Shown: one piece after another, positions 1-10,169 of the stretch
Position numbering within the stretch: position 1 is the stretch's first letter
Layout: each line of letters opens with the position of its first letter
DNA from: Citrus sinensis
Lineage: Eukaryota > Streptophyta > Magnoliopsida > Sapindales > Rutaceae
Length of the DNA stretch: 64,000 nucleotides
Assembly: GCF_022201045.2 (NCBI RefSeq)
Contig: NC_068559.1
Coordinates: 21,893,501-21,957,500 of the forward strand
Direction: 5' to 3'
The notes under the pieces: model-generated
Told to the model about the DNA's origin: nothing
Database searches by the model: none
What the model saw: the letters and a program-made list of their open reading frames with translations, nothing else
Position numbers and translations under genes: made by a program

Positions 1-640
1 GATTCAATTGAAGTCAAATATAATCAACTCATTACCTGACTTCCATGAAAAAAGTCGATAATTTTTCAGGGGAATTAATTGGTTGTGGTTCAATCATGAT
101 TGAGTATACTCATCTCATTACCTAAATTCCATGAAGGAAATCTAGACTTTTTCAGGGACTTAATTAGTCATGGTTCAACTGAAGTCGAGTATACTCAATT
201 TGTTACCCGACTTCATTAAAGAAGTCAGGAATTTTTCAGGCGACTTAATTGGTCATAGATCAATTGAAGTCAAGTATATTCAACTCGTTACCCAACTTTC
301 ATGAAAGAAGTCGAGGATTTTTTTAAGGTACTTAATTGATTATCGTTTCAACTAAAGTTGAATATTCAACTCGTTACCTAACTTCATTAAAAAAGTTGAG
401 AATTTTTTAGAATACTTAATTATTCGTGGTTCAATTGAGGTTAATTATACTTAATTTGCTACCCAACTTGATTAAAGAAGTCAATAATTTTTTCAGGAGA
501 CTTAATCATCATGGTTCAATTGAGGTCCAATATTCTCGACTTGTCATCGACTTACATGAAAGAAGTTGAGAATTATTCAGGGAACTTAGTTAGTTATGGT
601 TCAATTGAAGTTGGGTATACTCGACTCGTTACCCGTCTCA
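1..640. repeat. Degenerate tandem array, unit about 84 bp, roughly 7-8 copies
   Basis: The words gaagtcgagtatactc, acccgacttcat, aaagaagtcgag and tttttcagggacttaatt recur in the same order about every 84 bases from the window edge to about 640. Copies differ by substitutions and small indels. Each unit holds an imperfect palindrome of the form CGACTTCAT..GAAGTCG. The array is cut by the window start, so its full length is unknown. No convincing protein is encoded. Confidence 0.85.
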
Positions 641-650
641 TTAATCGATT

Positions 651-1021
651 TAGAGGATATTTTTATATATTTCTAATTTGTTTTAAGTATATATGTGTAA
701 CATTAAAGCATGTAATAATTTTAGGTATATTTTGGGTATTTTGGGGGAAATGGGGTATATCCCACGCAATTCCCCCCATTTTTTTGACTCATATTCCTGT
801 AATTTAAATGTTATTCGGTCATATTCATTGGAAATCCCTTTCAATTAAATTGTAAGTACAAATAGTATGAATGCACGTTCATTGAGCAAGAGACAACAGA
901 AATGCAAAATTTATTCATATGAGAGGAAATACAGCAACATCAAAACTCAAACTCGGCAAAGATCAAACCCAACAGAATTTAAAAGTAACAAAGCAATTTG
1001 AAGCAAGAAGAACAAGAAGTA
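651..1021. other. AT-rich spacer and probable 3' flank of the NB-ARC gene
   Basis: No gene is seen. The part from about 880 to 1021 is likely the 3' untranslated region of the minus-strand gene that follows. No clear terminator or poly(A) signal was singled out. Confidence 0.3.
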
Positions 1022-2341
1022 CTAAGCATTCACAATGCTGGCCGTTGGCTCGACTGAATTGGATTCTCCCTCCGTAGCCGGAGTCTGTGCATCTTGTTCT
1101 TGAGTTTCGGGTTCAGGTCGTTTATTGGCTGCAACAACCCTCTCAATCTCATCCAAAATGTCCTTCAGCAGCTTCTCTTTTCTTCGGAGTTCCTCTTGGG
1201 CCTTAATTTCCCCCAGCAGTTTTGCAGCTAATGGAAGACCGCCACACTTTCTTTTGAGTTCCTCTGCATTCTTTCTTTGCTCCCTCTGCTTTGCCCTTTT
1301 CTCCTCGAACATTTTTGTAATCTGGCCTTGTAATTTCTCAACTTCCTCCTCTAATTGTTTTGAATTTGGTAAATTAGCTGAGTCTCTTAGAATTGACCTT
1401 TTTCTCTCCATCAGTTTTGTATTTTCGCCTTGTAATTTTCCAAGTTCCTCCACTAATTGCTTTGAACTTGGGAAATTAACTGCGTCTCTGTATATTGTCT
1501 TTCTCTCCTCCATCAGCATGGCATCGGACTCGTTTTGGCCTTGCAATTTTTCAAGTGTTTCCTCCAAATCTTTTCTAGCTTGAGATTTAAGCTGCGCATC
1601 CTTATCCCGAACTGAGTCTCTGTATATTAACCAGCAGCTCTCTTGATCGGAAAGTGGCTGAAGTTGATGCAAGTTTTCCTCTCCAACCATCTCCGTAGTT
1701 AATTTCACATCTCTGCTTGTGATAATCAATCGTTCCCCGTATCCTCTGGGCAGTACTTTCGAAAGGTGTTTGCACACTTCCATGTCCTCAAAATCATCCA
1801 GAACGATCAGATATCTCTTCCCAATCAACTGCTGTTGAAGAACATAATCCAGGAAAGCAAGTCCTTGACCCTCAAAGGAATTTGTTGTACCATCATCAAC
1901 ACCAAGACGCTTGAGAATTCTTTTAACAATACTTTCAGCCGTTTTCTGCCCAGACATAGTGCAAACCCATATCCTGGGAACAAATTGGGTCTTGACATCA
2001 GGCTTGTGGAAGATTCTCTGGCAGAGTGTTGTTTTGCCAACCCCGGCAACCCCTACAACCCCAATTGCCCTGAACTGATCGTCAGTTCCGCGATTGGAAA
2101 GCAATTTTTGGAGATGTAGCTCTTCATTACCGAATCCATGAACATTGGCTGGTGGTTTTGACTTTGAGACCTTCGGGACATTTGGCTGATTGGTACAGTT
2201 CGGTGACGAGCTTGAAACGTTGTTCTCATGGCCTTGTTCCAAGATCTCATTTGATGATTGCTTACTTTCTTCAGGCTTTGATTTATCTCCGCCGTCACTG
2301 CTAGATCCACCTATTTCACCGTTTTGACTTACTTGCCCCAT
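1022..2341 (-). CDS. NB-ARC-only (LRR-less) disease-resistance-like protein with a coiled-coil insertion
   Basis: This intronless 439-residue protein is a plant NB-ARC nucleotide-binding protein without LRRs. Residues 1-70 are polar, low complexity and Ser/Asn-rich. The P-loop GVAGVGKTT is at 97-105, kinase 2 (YLIVLDDF) at 177-184, RNBS-B (ERLIITSRD) at 203-211, an RNBS-C-like WLIYRDSV near 237-244, and GLPL (CGGLPLA) at 366-372. No MHD motif, winged helix or LRR follows; the protein ends in a charged helix and an acidic tail. Between RNBS-C and GLPL lie about 110 extra residues of repeated, heptad-like sequence. The length and layout resemble the small Arabidopsis proteins At5g45440, At5g45490 and At4g19060 (recalled, not searched). 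Its role is probably immune signalling or a helper/decoy partner, which is inference. The ATG at 2341 gives the full domain and is the first in frame. Confidence 0.85.
   Translation of the reverse strand: MGQVSQNGEIGGSSSDGGDKSKPEESKQSSNEILEQGHENNVSSSSPNCTNQPNVPKVSKSKPPANVHGFGNEELHLQKLLSNRGTDDQFRAIGVVGVAGVGKTTLCQRIFHKPDVKTQFVPRIWVCTMSGQKTAESIVKRILKRLGVDDGTTNSFEGQGLAFLDYVLQQQLIGKRYLIVLDDFEDMEVCKHLSKVLPRGYGERLIITSRDVKLTTEMVGEENLHQLQPLSDQESCWLIYRDSVRDKDAQLKSQARKDLEETLEKLQGQNESDAMLMEERKTIYRDAVNFPSSKQLVEELGKLQGENTKLMERKRSILRDSANLPNSKQLEEEVEKLQGQITKMFEEKRAKQREQRKNAEELKRKCGGLPLAAKLLGEIKAQEELRRKEKLLKDILDEIERVVAANKRPEPETQEQDAQTPATEGESNSVEPTASIVNA
1289..1627 (-). repeat. Intragenic tandem repeat, about 105-111 bp units, encoding the coiled-coil insertion
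   Basis: Three related units lie inside the NB-ARC gene, covering about residues 239-351. Each begins with a version of (I/L)xRDS/AV and ends with KLQGQ/E. The KLQG words fall at residues 265, 302 and 337. The units beginning near residues 284 and 318 also share NFPSSKQL / NLPNSKQL. The first unit contains the genuine RNBS-C segment, so the array looks like repeated duplication outward from that motif. Confidence 0.75.
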
Positions 2342-3400
2342 ATTGTTGAGAGAACGGGTGTTTCTTCTTTATTATTGAGGCCTTGAGTTCAGCTTCTGCA
2401 TAAACTGTTTGTTGTTCAGAGATCAAAGATATTCATGTCCAGCCAGAATTCTAAGGCAGTTTTTAATAGATTTTGGGGAACCTCTTCTTTAAAAAAAAAA
2501 AAAAAAATACACTGTTATATGGTCCAAATTTTTTTCTTATACGTTGTATCATCATGAGGGTGGACCAACAGCCCCTGAAAGTATCTTTATTTTTTTCATT
2601 TGTTAGTATTCGTTGAATTAAGATAAATCAATTGATTAAATTTGTCAAAATAACATAATCAATAATTTTAAAGTTTTCTCTCTCCATGCAGAGACCCCAC
2701 CTCAATAACTGCCCTCCTATTTTTTTCATATGCTCTCTCATAATTACTCTTATCAAATGTAAATATAAGGGTACTTTTAGGGGGCTTCTAATCCCTGCAA
2801 AAGGGGTAAAACCCTTATCATGATATATCAATGAATTTTTGAATTTTAATCATAAGCATATCAATTACACATATTGAGAAAACAAAAATAAACCTTTAAT
2901 TTTTTTAATTAATGCACACACACTAGTAAGTAAAGTCCAAACTTATGACTTAAGTTTTAGGACCTCAGCTCTCACCACTGGAGATAGACCTTAGGAAGGA
3001 AGAAAAAACTTTAATTAGTTAAGACAAGTTTAAAATTAAAGCAATATGATTTTTTTATTATAATTCTAAAATGAAATAATTAGATATGAAGTAAAATTTA
3101 TTAAACATTTGATAAACATTAGATGTAGTTTAATTTAGGCTGAAAAATGATACGGGATATATTTAAGATCTTCATGTCAAAAACTGGAGTAAAATTGAGT
3201 TTGTGATTTCTTACCTGATCTGGGTCTTCAGTTTACTAAGCTTAAATTTAAAACCCTCTCGTTCTTCAATTTACTCGGTCTCAAAGTCATTACTCCTTGC
3301 TTAGATTGATGCCTCATAATTTTTGTTTCTCTCTTCCAAAGAAGACAAAAAAAGCCACATCAATATTCTCCGCTTAATATAATTTGACTTTTTGAACAAG
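2342..3400. other. Upstream region of the NB-ARC gene and AT-rich spacer
   Basis: The first about 120 bases are probably the 5' untranslated region and core promoter of the minus-strand NB-ARC gene. A poly(A) run lies near 2491-2507. The remainder is AT-rich with short ORFs that show no codon bias or family resemblance. No other gene is seen. Confidence 0.3.
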
Positions 3401-3404
3401 TGTG

Positions 3405-5500
3405 CCAACTATTGACTGTTAAATTGAAGTCATTAATGTTAGGATTAGCTGTTCCTGGGTCGGTTTCAACCTTCGAAGAAAAATATTTTTGTTGTTAAAG
3501 AGTAAGACTTCAATTAGAATTAAATAAAGATTAAAGAGTAATAGTAGGTACTGAATATCTATTATTCAATTTGATTCTTAATTAATGTGGCATTTATTTA
3601 TTGGATAATAATTAAGTAATTTTATAAATTATAAAATTTATTATTATTATATATATTTTTTTTTTGTCTTAACCACGAGGTATCTTGGGGAAGGCCCCAA
3701 CTATGGAAGGCACATTTAAGCCCGTACCATAACTCAGACTAGAAGTCCCCGCTCGAACCGGGAGGCACATGTTCTTCCAACAAATGCGACTTCCCTGCGA
3801 CTTGAACTGGGAACAAACCCAATTAAATAATAAATAATAAAATTTATTATTTAATATATGAATGACACATGATATTGAAATTTTAATTAAAATTCAAATA
3901 TTAAAATTCCAAAGCCTATGCATTTATTGGGGACATGAGCCCGCCAACTATGGAATATGCTAGCTATCAAGTGTGAACGGTTTTCTTCTTCTTCTTCTTC
4001 TTTTAATTTAGTTTTTGTTTGACGACTAATTTCGGACTTTCCATCTACCGGATACAATTGAAAGATAGATGCATTAAATAAATCACCGCCCAAATTGTTA
4101 TTGTTATTCTATATGCCAAATTGTGTATTTAAAAATATTCTAATCAGTTGTCCAAGAATCTATCAATAAGACACAATAAGTTCCTTACTTGCAAATAATT
4201 TGTCCGTATTCACTCTACTTACTAATTAGCTAGTTCTTTTTTCTTTTATTTTCTGATCACATGGCACTTACCAAGCTACCTAGTTAATTAACCTTGGCTT
4301 CTCAGTTAACTGTGTTGGATAGTAAAGTTAAAGCCGGTCTGCGGATCATTTTAATTATTTCAACGAATTGCACTATTGGCACCCTTCTGTTATCCTCCTA
4401 AAACCATTTTCTAAATATAACACATTAAATAATCTAAAACATCACATAATTTCTATTAACTCAAATATCACTCTTTCCCCTAAACATACGGCATTCATGA
4501 TGTCTATTGTCTTATTTTTATGTTAGCGTGTCTATTGTTCAAATTCTCAGAGTCTTAAAATTTAAAATAAGAAATAATTGAAATTTGAATAAGGTGAGTA
4601 CTTCGAAAGGCTTGCAACACGGCATAGGATGTTTCATCTTCATGATCATTATTTCTGTTCAAGAAAACCATTTTTATGGAGTCGGATTCCTTCTTCACGC
4701 ATCAAAACGAGGTACCATTTACATTTTTTGACATAATCAAGAATAATAATATATAAATTGATGGATTATTTTAATGAGCACAAAACTAATTTTGCCACTG
4801 GCAAAGTGACAACATTTTATTATTCATCAAACTCTTAAAAAGAAGAATAAATCTGCAACTGTAAAATTTCATTTGCACCTTTGCACTGGATATGTGTGTG
4901 TAGGAGATTTTTAAGTTAGGGGTAAAATTTGTAAACGAAAGTAAGAAGGATTTTAAGAGGATATTACAGGTGTGCCAATAGTATCATTCTTTTTTAATAA
5001 CTAAGGAGGAATGAAATTTTCATTATCGTAATTTTTTTTTAACCAGTTTAATTGTTGATAAATTCTCAATACATCATATGGTTCCTATGTTAAAATAGTA
5101 ATGGAGAAAGCAGTTTGTCTTACATAAAAATTGATTGTCCGAGATCTCTATAATTAAGAGTAACTAGTTAATTTATTAAAATGTCACATTTATTTTTAAC
5201 AGTATTATTTTTAATGAAATAAGGTATTAAAATTTTAAAAATTTTCTAATAATTGTTTTTGCACTTTATTAAAGTATGGAAACGACTTTTACAACATTGT
5301 GAATAGGTTTTATAACGTTGTGAAATCATTAATAATGTTGTCAAACTCATTTACAATATTGTAAGAATTGTACCATACATTTGAATAAGTCAGGAACTAT
5401 CATTAAAAAAAACACCCATCAAAATTTTATCAATAAACCCATGTGTTAAAAATAATGTCTCGGAGAGAAATCCAAAGTGCATTCTTCCTTTTTTAACTAT
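3405..5500. repeat. Local tandem duplication, copy A (diverged)
   Basis: Blocks of this interval recur in the same order at 5490-6500. Shared landmarks are ttaggattagctgttcctgg (about 3441 and 5521), tggaatatgctag/atcaagtgtgaacgg (about 3950 and 5675), gtttgacgactaatttcgga (about 4016 and 5729), gccaaattgtgtatttaaaa (about 4114 and 5826) and gtgcattcttcc (about 5478 and 6478). Copy A is longer because it carries extra insertions, including a SINE-like element. It has no coding content. Confidence 0.75.
3646..3836 (-). mobile_element. tRNA-derived SINE-like element (minus orientation)
   Basis: Read on the minus strand, the element holds a box-B-like word cccggttcgagc and ends in a poly(A) tail, seen as the poly(T) run near 3657-3666. 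It is flanked by a 15-bp direct repeat, ataaaatttattatt, at 3631-3645 and 3837-3851. The same place in copy B of the local duplication lacks it. The A box is not clear, so the family is uncertain. Confidence 0.55.
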
Positions 5501-6500
5501 TAAATTGAAGTCATTAACGTTAGGATTAGCTGTTCCTGGGTAGGTTTCAACTACAAGCCCTCTAGAAAGAAAAATATTTTAGTTGCTAAAGACTTTGACT
5601 TCAATTAGAAAATTTTTAAACAGCCGATGGTAGCCGTTCTCTTTTCTATTTGTTGGGACGTGAGCCCGCTAACTATGGAATATGCTATCAAGTGTGAACG
5701 GTTTTATTTTTATTTTGCATTTCATTTTTGTTTGACGACTAATTTCGGACTTACTTCTATTTATACGATTGAAAGATACACTCATTAAATAAATCACTGT
5801 CCAAATAGGTTTTTATTATTTTACATGCCAAATTGTGTATTTAAAAATACTCAAGTCAGTTGTCCAAGAATCAATCAATAAGAGATAAGTTCCTCATACT
5901 TTGCAACTAATTTGTCCGTATTCACTCATCAACCTTGTTCTTTTTCTTTGATTTTTGACATGGTAATTTTTTATTTTTTATTTTGGTAAATGTAAGACAA
6001 AGATGAAATCAATTTTTTAATCTCTACCTCTTTTAACATTCAAACTAAGATAGCTAACCAAATAAAACTGCTAAAAAATGACTCAGTAAAGGATCCTGAG
6101 ACATTTTTAACATAGTGCTTACCAAGTAATTAGTTAACCTAACTTCTAAGTTAAAGTAAATATAGGTTTATTTTATTATTTTAATAAAAAAGGAATGTGA
6201 CTTTCATACATCTTCCTTAATTTCTTTTACCACTTTAATTGCTGATAATTGTTTAATCATCATGCTGTTCCTATGATAAAATATTAGTAGAGAAAGCACT
6301 CTATTAAAGGATTAATGCAGTCTTTTTACATAAAAATTAGTTGTGCGATATCTCTATAAATTAAAATTAATTTATTTATTTATTAAAATGTCACATTTAC
6401 TTTCAACTGTATTTATGAAAAAAAAATTATCATAAACCTAAATGGTAAAAAATAATTTCTCAGAAAGAAATCCACAGTGCATTCTTCCTTTAATTAACTG
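5490..6500. repeat. Local tandem duplication, copy B (diverged)
   Basis: This is the second, shorter copy of the non-coding block at 3405-5500, with the same landmarks in the same order. It ends about 340 bases before the DUF4220/DUF594 gene. The two copies are clearly related but carry many substitutions and indels, so the duplication is old. Confidence 0.75.
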
Positions 6501-6838
6501 AAAAGTAGATGAAAATTTTCCACTTGGAAATTATTTAATTTTATTTTTTTAACTATGCACCCCACCCCTTATCCATTACAGATTAAATTTATATTTTTAA
6601 GCTTGAACTCCTGATTGCCCTCACGACAAAAGCCCCGTATTAAATTAATCAGTCAAGGTTTACTGAATTTTAAACTGCAAATTACCATAATCAAAAGAAA
6701 ATATGAGTTGAGTAGAACTTTATTGTTCATAGGTTCATCCATTTACACCTGAACAGAAGTCTTTCTCGAACAGAAGATATATGTATGAATATACACTTGT
6801 GCATTTAATCAACTAAATTTTCCGGAGCAAAGACAGAA
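6501..6838 (+). promoter_or_regulatory. Immediate upstream region of the DUF4220/DUF594 gene
   Basis: Non-coding and AT-rich. The promoter must lie here or in the duplicated block before it. No TATA box could be chosen with confidence. The bases before the ATG (gacagaaATGGCC) are a good plant start context, with A at -3 and G at +4. Confidence 0.3.
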
Positions 6839-9334
6839 ATGGCCGTCGATCCAATCCCTAAGAAGTGGAAAGACGTATGGGATGACTGGAATATTAGGGG
6901 CATAATCTTGCTCAGTCTCTCACTTCAGACGTTTTTAATTCTGTTCGCTCCGTCCAGAAAGGGTTCGGGGAACAAATTGCTGGTGATGCTGATTTGGTCA
7001 GCTTACTTGCTTGCTGACTGGGCTGCTAATTACGCCGTTGGACTCATCTCCGACAGCCAAGGCGACAATCCTGGCCCTTCAGATCCAAAACACAACAATC
7101 AACTGTTAGCATTTTGGCCCACGTTTCTTTTGCTACATCTCGGTGGTCCGGATACCATAACTGCTCTGGCCCTGGAAGATAATGAGCTCTGGCTCAGGCA
7201 CAGCCTTGGCCTTATAACCCAGGCTGCTTCCGCTGTGTATGTCTTCCTCCTATCGCTCCCCAAAAACAAGGTACTTGTCCCATCGATTCTCATGTTTGTA
7301 GCCGGTGTCATCAAGTATTTTGAGCGGAGTCGTGCTCTGTATCTTGGAAGCGTGGACAGATTCAGAGAGTCCATGCTTTCGGATGCCGACCCCGGCCCAA
7401 ATTATGCGAAGCTCATGGAAGAATATGAGTCAAAGATAAAGGCCCAACTTCCTGCCAGAATAATTACGATCCCAGAGGCTGAGAAAAAGCTCAAGGTTGA
7501 ACTAAAGAAGAGGGCGCTGACCAATCTAGATGTGGTACACTATGCTCATCATTACTTCAGTATTTTCAAAGGGCTACTCGTGGAAATCATCTACAGCTTC
7601 CGGGAGCGTGATGACAGCCGAAATTTCTTCCGAACTTTACATGCCGAAGATTCCTTGAAAATAATTGAGGTGGAACTCAACTTCATTTATGAAGTCTTCT
7701 ATACCAAAGTTAATGTCACGCATAGTTGGTGGGGAGTTATTTTCCGGTTAACAGCTTCTGGTTCGGTTGCCGCAGCTCTTTGTTATTTCTATTTCAGAGT
7801 GAAGAAGGACGAATATGAAGGTTTTGATGTGGGAATTACATACACTTTGTTCTGGGGTGCCATAGCCCTGGACGTCGTAGCTTTCTTCATGTTCATTTTC
7901 TCTGATTGGACATTGGCTGCTCTAACCCGCGATCGGGATAGTAATTCAGGATTCAGAATCATAAAGATGGTCAAATCGTTCTTTGCGAAAATTCTCCAGC
8001 TTTTTCTCTACTTCAAGAGTCCATGGTGGCAGGACTATCATTGGGAAGAAAATGTAACCGACAAAAGCAATGTCAAGCTCAAGCACCAGCTGTTGGCCAC
8101 ACCTACGCTCTTTCGCCGCTGGTCTGGATACGTCTCAGGACACAACTTGATAAGATTTTGCCTCAGGAGACGTCCAGAAAAGAGACACAGAGTCAAGAAT
8201 TGGTTTCTATTTGCCTCTGAGAGAGTTCTAGATTGTTTAGGCATTGGTCCATTCCTTGAAAAAATGGCCTCTTCCATAAAGATATTTGTTCGATCCGGCA
8301 TTGAGAAAACAATTCAGTGTTTAGCCTTTCCGTTCAAATGGCTCACTCAATTTAAATGCATAAAAAAATTCAATGAGGTTTCAGTATACATCTGGGACAT
8401 AGTCATTTACTATCTCTGGATTAAATTCATTCTTGCTGTAGGCTGCTGGATACTTGATTTTGTTGGCATAAAGGAGCTTTTGGATGGGATAATTTATGTT
8501 TCACATGAGCCGTTCACTAAGGAGCTGTGGCAGTTCATATTCAAGGAAATTGAAACAAAAGCTCAGTATGCAGATGATCCTGAGGCTGCCGAGAGTATAT
8601 CGTCGGCTAAGGGGGAATGGATAATGCAGGATTGGGATCCTGATGGGATGCGCATCAAGGAATTATTGAGTTACGTTACTGATGTTGCATATGACGAAAG
8701 CATTCTATTATGGCACATTGCAACGGAACTCCTTTATTTCGAAGACAAAAAGGACGAGCATAGAACGTCAGGTACTACTTCTGATGATAATACTATTGAT
8801 GAATCCACCAAGGAGGCTCTCCAGAAAGAGTATAACGATCTTGAATTCAGCAAGCTACTCTCGGATTACATGATGTATCTTTTGATCATGCAGCCCACCA
8901 TGATGTCCGCCGTGGCGGGAATTGGCAAAATAAGGTTTCGAGATACCCTTGCCGAGGCCAAGAGGTTCTTTAAAAGAAAGGTACTGTCTGATGAAAAGGA
9001 AGCCTGTGAAAAAATTCTGAATGTGCAAACTTATGTAAAACCTTCTGCGGTGAAGGGAGATAGAAGCAAGTCTGTGTTGTTTGACGGAAGTATTCTGACC
9101 AAAGAGCTGAAAAAGTTGGAGAAGAGGGACAGATGGGAGTTGATGAGCAAAGTGTGGTTAGAACTGTTGTCGTATGCAGCAACTCATTGCGATCCTAGGG
9201 CACATGCCCAGCTAGTTAGTTCAGGTGGAGAGCTTATTACTTTTGTTTGGCTGTTAATGGCTCACTTTGGTCTTGGAGAGCAGTTCAAGATTAACAAGGG
9301 CCAAGGAAGATCAAAACTGATTGTGGGCAAATAG
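6839..9334 (+). CDS. DUF4220/DUF594 multi-pass membrane protein
   Basis: This intronless gene encodes 831 residues. The N-terminal half is a DUF4220 region with hydrophobic segments near residues 21-38, 47-70, 88-102, 122-140 and 146-160, then a second cluster near 297-318 and 334-358. The segment LYLGSVDRFRESM near 168-179 is typical of the family. The central part is basic and soluble-looking, followed by another hydrophobic stretch. The C-terminal tail, about residues 772-813 (WLELLSYAATHC...HAQLVSSGGELITFVWLL), is the DUF594 motif. Full family length is present with no break. The molecular function is unknown. In Arabidopsis, proteins of this family sit among NB-ARC genes (At5g45460-At5g45540 region, recalled), as here. 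A link to immunity is inferred only from that neighbourhood. Confidence 0.9.
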   Translation: MAVDPIPKKWKDVWDDWNIRGIILLSLSLQTFLILFAPSRKGSGNKLLVMLIWSAYLLADWAANYAVGLISDSQGDNPGPSDPKHNNQLLAFWPTFLLLHLGGPDTITALALEDNELWLRHSLGLITQAASAVYVFLLSLPKNKVLVPSILMFVAGVIKYFERSRALYLGSVDRFRESMLSDADPGPNYAKLMEEYESKIKAQLPARIITIPEAEKKLKVELKKRALTNLDVVHYAHHYFSIFKGLLVEIIYSFRERDDSRNFFRTLHAEDSLKIIEVELNFIYEVFYTKVNVTHSWWGVIFRLTASGSVAAALCYFYFRVKKDEYEGFDVGITYTLFWGAIALDVVAFFMFIFSDWTLAALTRDRDSNSGFRIIKMVKSFFAKILQLFLYFKSPWWQDYHWEENVTDKSNVKLKHQLLATPTLFRRWSGYVSGHNLIRFCLRRRPEKRHRVKNWFLFASERVLDCLGIGPFLEKMASSIKIFVRSGIEKTIQCLAFPFKWLTQFKCIKKFNEVSVYIWDIVIYYLWIKFILAVGCWILDFVGIKELLDGIIYVSHEPFTKELWQFIFKEIETKAQYADDPEAAESISSAKGEWIMQDWDPDGMRIKELLSYVTDVAYDESILLWHIATELLYFEDKKDEHRTSGTTSDDNTIDESTKEALQKEYNDLEFSKLLSDYMMYLLIMQPTMMSAVAGIGKIRFRDTLAEAKRFFKRKVLSDEKEACEKILNVQTYVKPSAVKGDRSKSVLFDGSILTKELKKLEKRDRWELMSKVWLELLSYAATHCDPRAHAQLVSSGGELITFVWLLMAHFGLGEQFKINKGQGRSKLIVGK

Positions 9335-9785
9335 CTTGGCCATCCATCACCCATCATGCATGTTTATTTAATTTCCCGTACTCCACCGGAGAGATCAATT
9401 TACATTTTTGTCAGCGTTTCATATTGCAAAATTGTTGTTGTACCACTTTTACTAGTTTCTAAACTCTGTTCGACCAAACAATTATGTTGATGGGAGTTGG
9501 GACTACTTTCATTGACTAAATAATATTTTGCAATTGCAGTTCAAATTTGACCATCCATCATTAATTTGTGTCCTACTTAAGAGTTAAAACCTATGTACGA
9601 GTAAAACTATTAATTAGTGATATAAAATTCTAAGGATGCGCATGTTATTGTGTACAAACTATTGTGATATTATAAATTCTTTTGATCATCTTTGTATCCC
9701 ACCAACAATCAATAAGTTCCTCTCTTTTCCATTAGAAAGATCTCACGCTTATTTATTTCTTTTCCTTCTTTTCTAGTATCAAACA
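9335..9785. other. 3' flank of the DUF4220/DUF594 gene
   Basis: Non-coding. The first 100-250 bases after the stop are probably the 3' untranslated region. Nothing else is recognisable. Confidence 0.3.
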
Positions 9786-9885
9786 ATGTTATAAAGAGAA
9801 TGGTAGTTTGGGCATTTATGTTATAAAGAGAACGGTTGTTGGGGCATTTATTTTATAAAAAGAAAGGTATTTGGGCATTTATGCA
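9786..9885. repeat. Short tandem repeat, about 33 bp x 3
   Basis: The phrase gttataaagagaayggt followed by gggcatttat appears three times in a row with small changes. It is a minor minisatellite with no apparent gene association. Confidence 0.7.
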
Positions 9886-9964
9886 GGTAGGTATGAGTAA
9901 AATTTCAAAATAAAATTTTAATCATGGGTTTATTAAATAAATTGATTTAAATAAAATAATATCC

Positions 9965-10153
9965 TTTTTTTTTTTTGGTTTAAACCATCCGATTTCCGGC
10001 GACCGCATTGGGCCCCGACTAATTCGGATTTGGGGTGTAGTCACAGTTAAGGCTCTTTACCCCTCCCAAATGGTGTGTTTAGTGAGGATCGAACCCGAGT
10101 GCTCTTCCCACTTACCCAGCCTGCGCCGCCAATTGAGCCACAACCGTTTGGTT
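9965..10153 (-). mobile_element. tRNA-derived SINE, apparently full length, minus orientation
   Basis: Read on the minus strand it starts near the complement of 10153. It has an A-box-like word TGGCTCAATTGG, then a near-perfect B box GGTTCGATCC, and ends in a poly(A) tail (poly(T) at 9965-9976 on the plus strand). It is flanked by a 16-base direct repeat, aaaataatatcctttt (9953-9968 and 10154-10169), the last bases of which overlap the tail. The internal pol III promoter, tail and target-site duplication are all features of plant SINEs. Confidence 0.8.
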
Positions 10154-10169
10154 AAAATAATATCCTTTT

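Noticed and set aside
511..807. 98-codon open frame in the tandem array
   Set aside because: It runs through the degenerate 84-bp repeats and AT-rich spacer, and shows no domain or codon pattern.
1125..1583. 152-codon plus-strand open frame over the NB-ARC gene
   Set aside because: It is the antisense shadow of the coiled-coil coding repeats; the Ser/Phe-rich composition is typical of such shadows.
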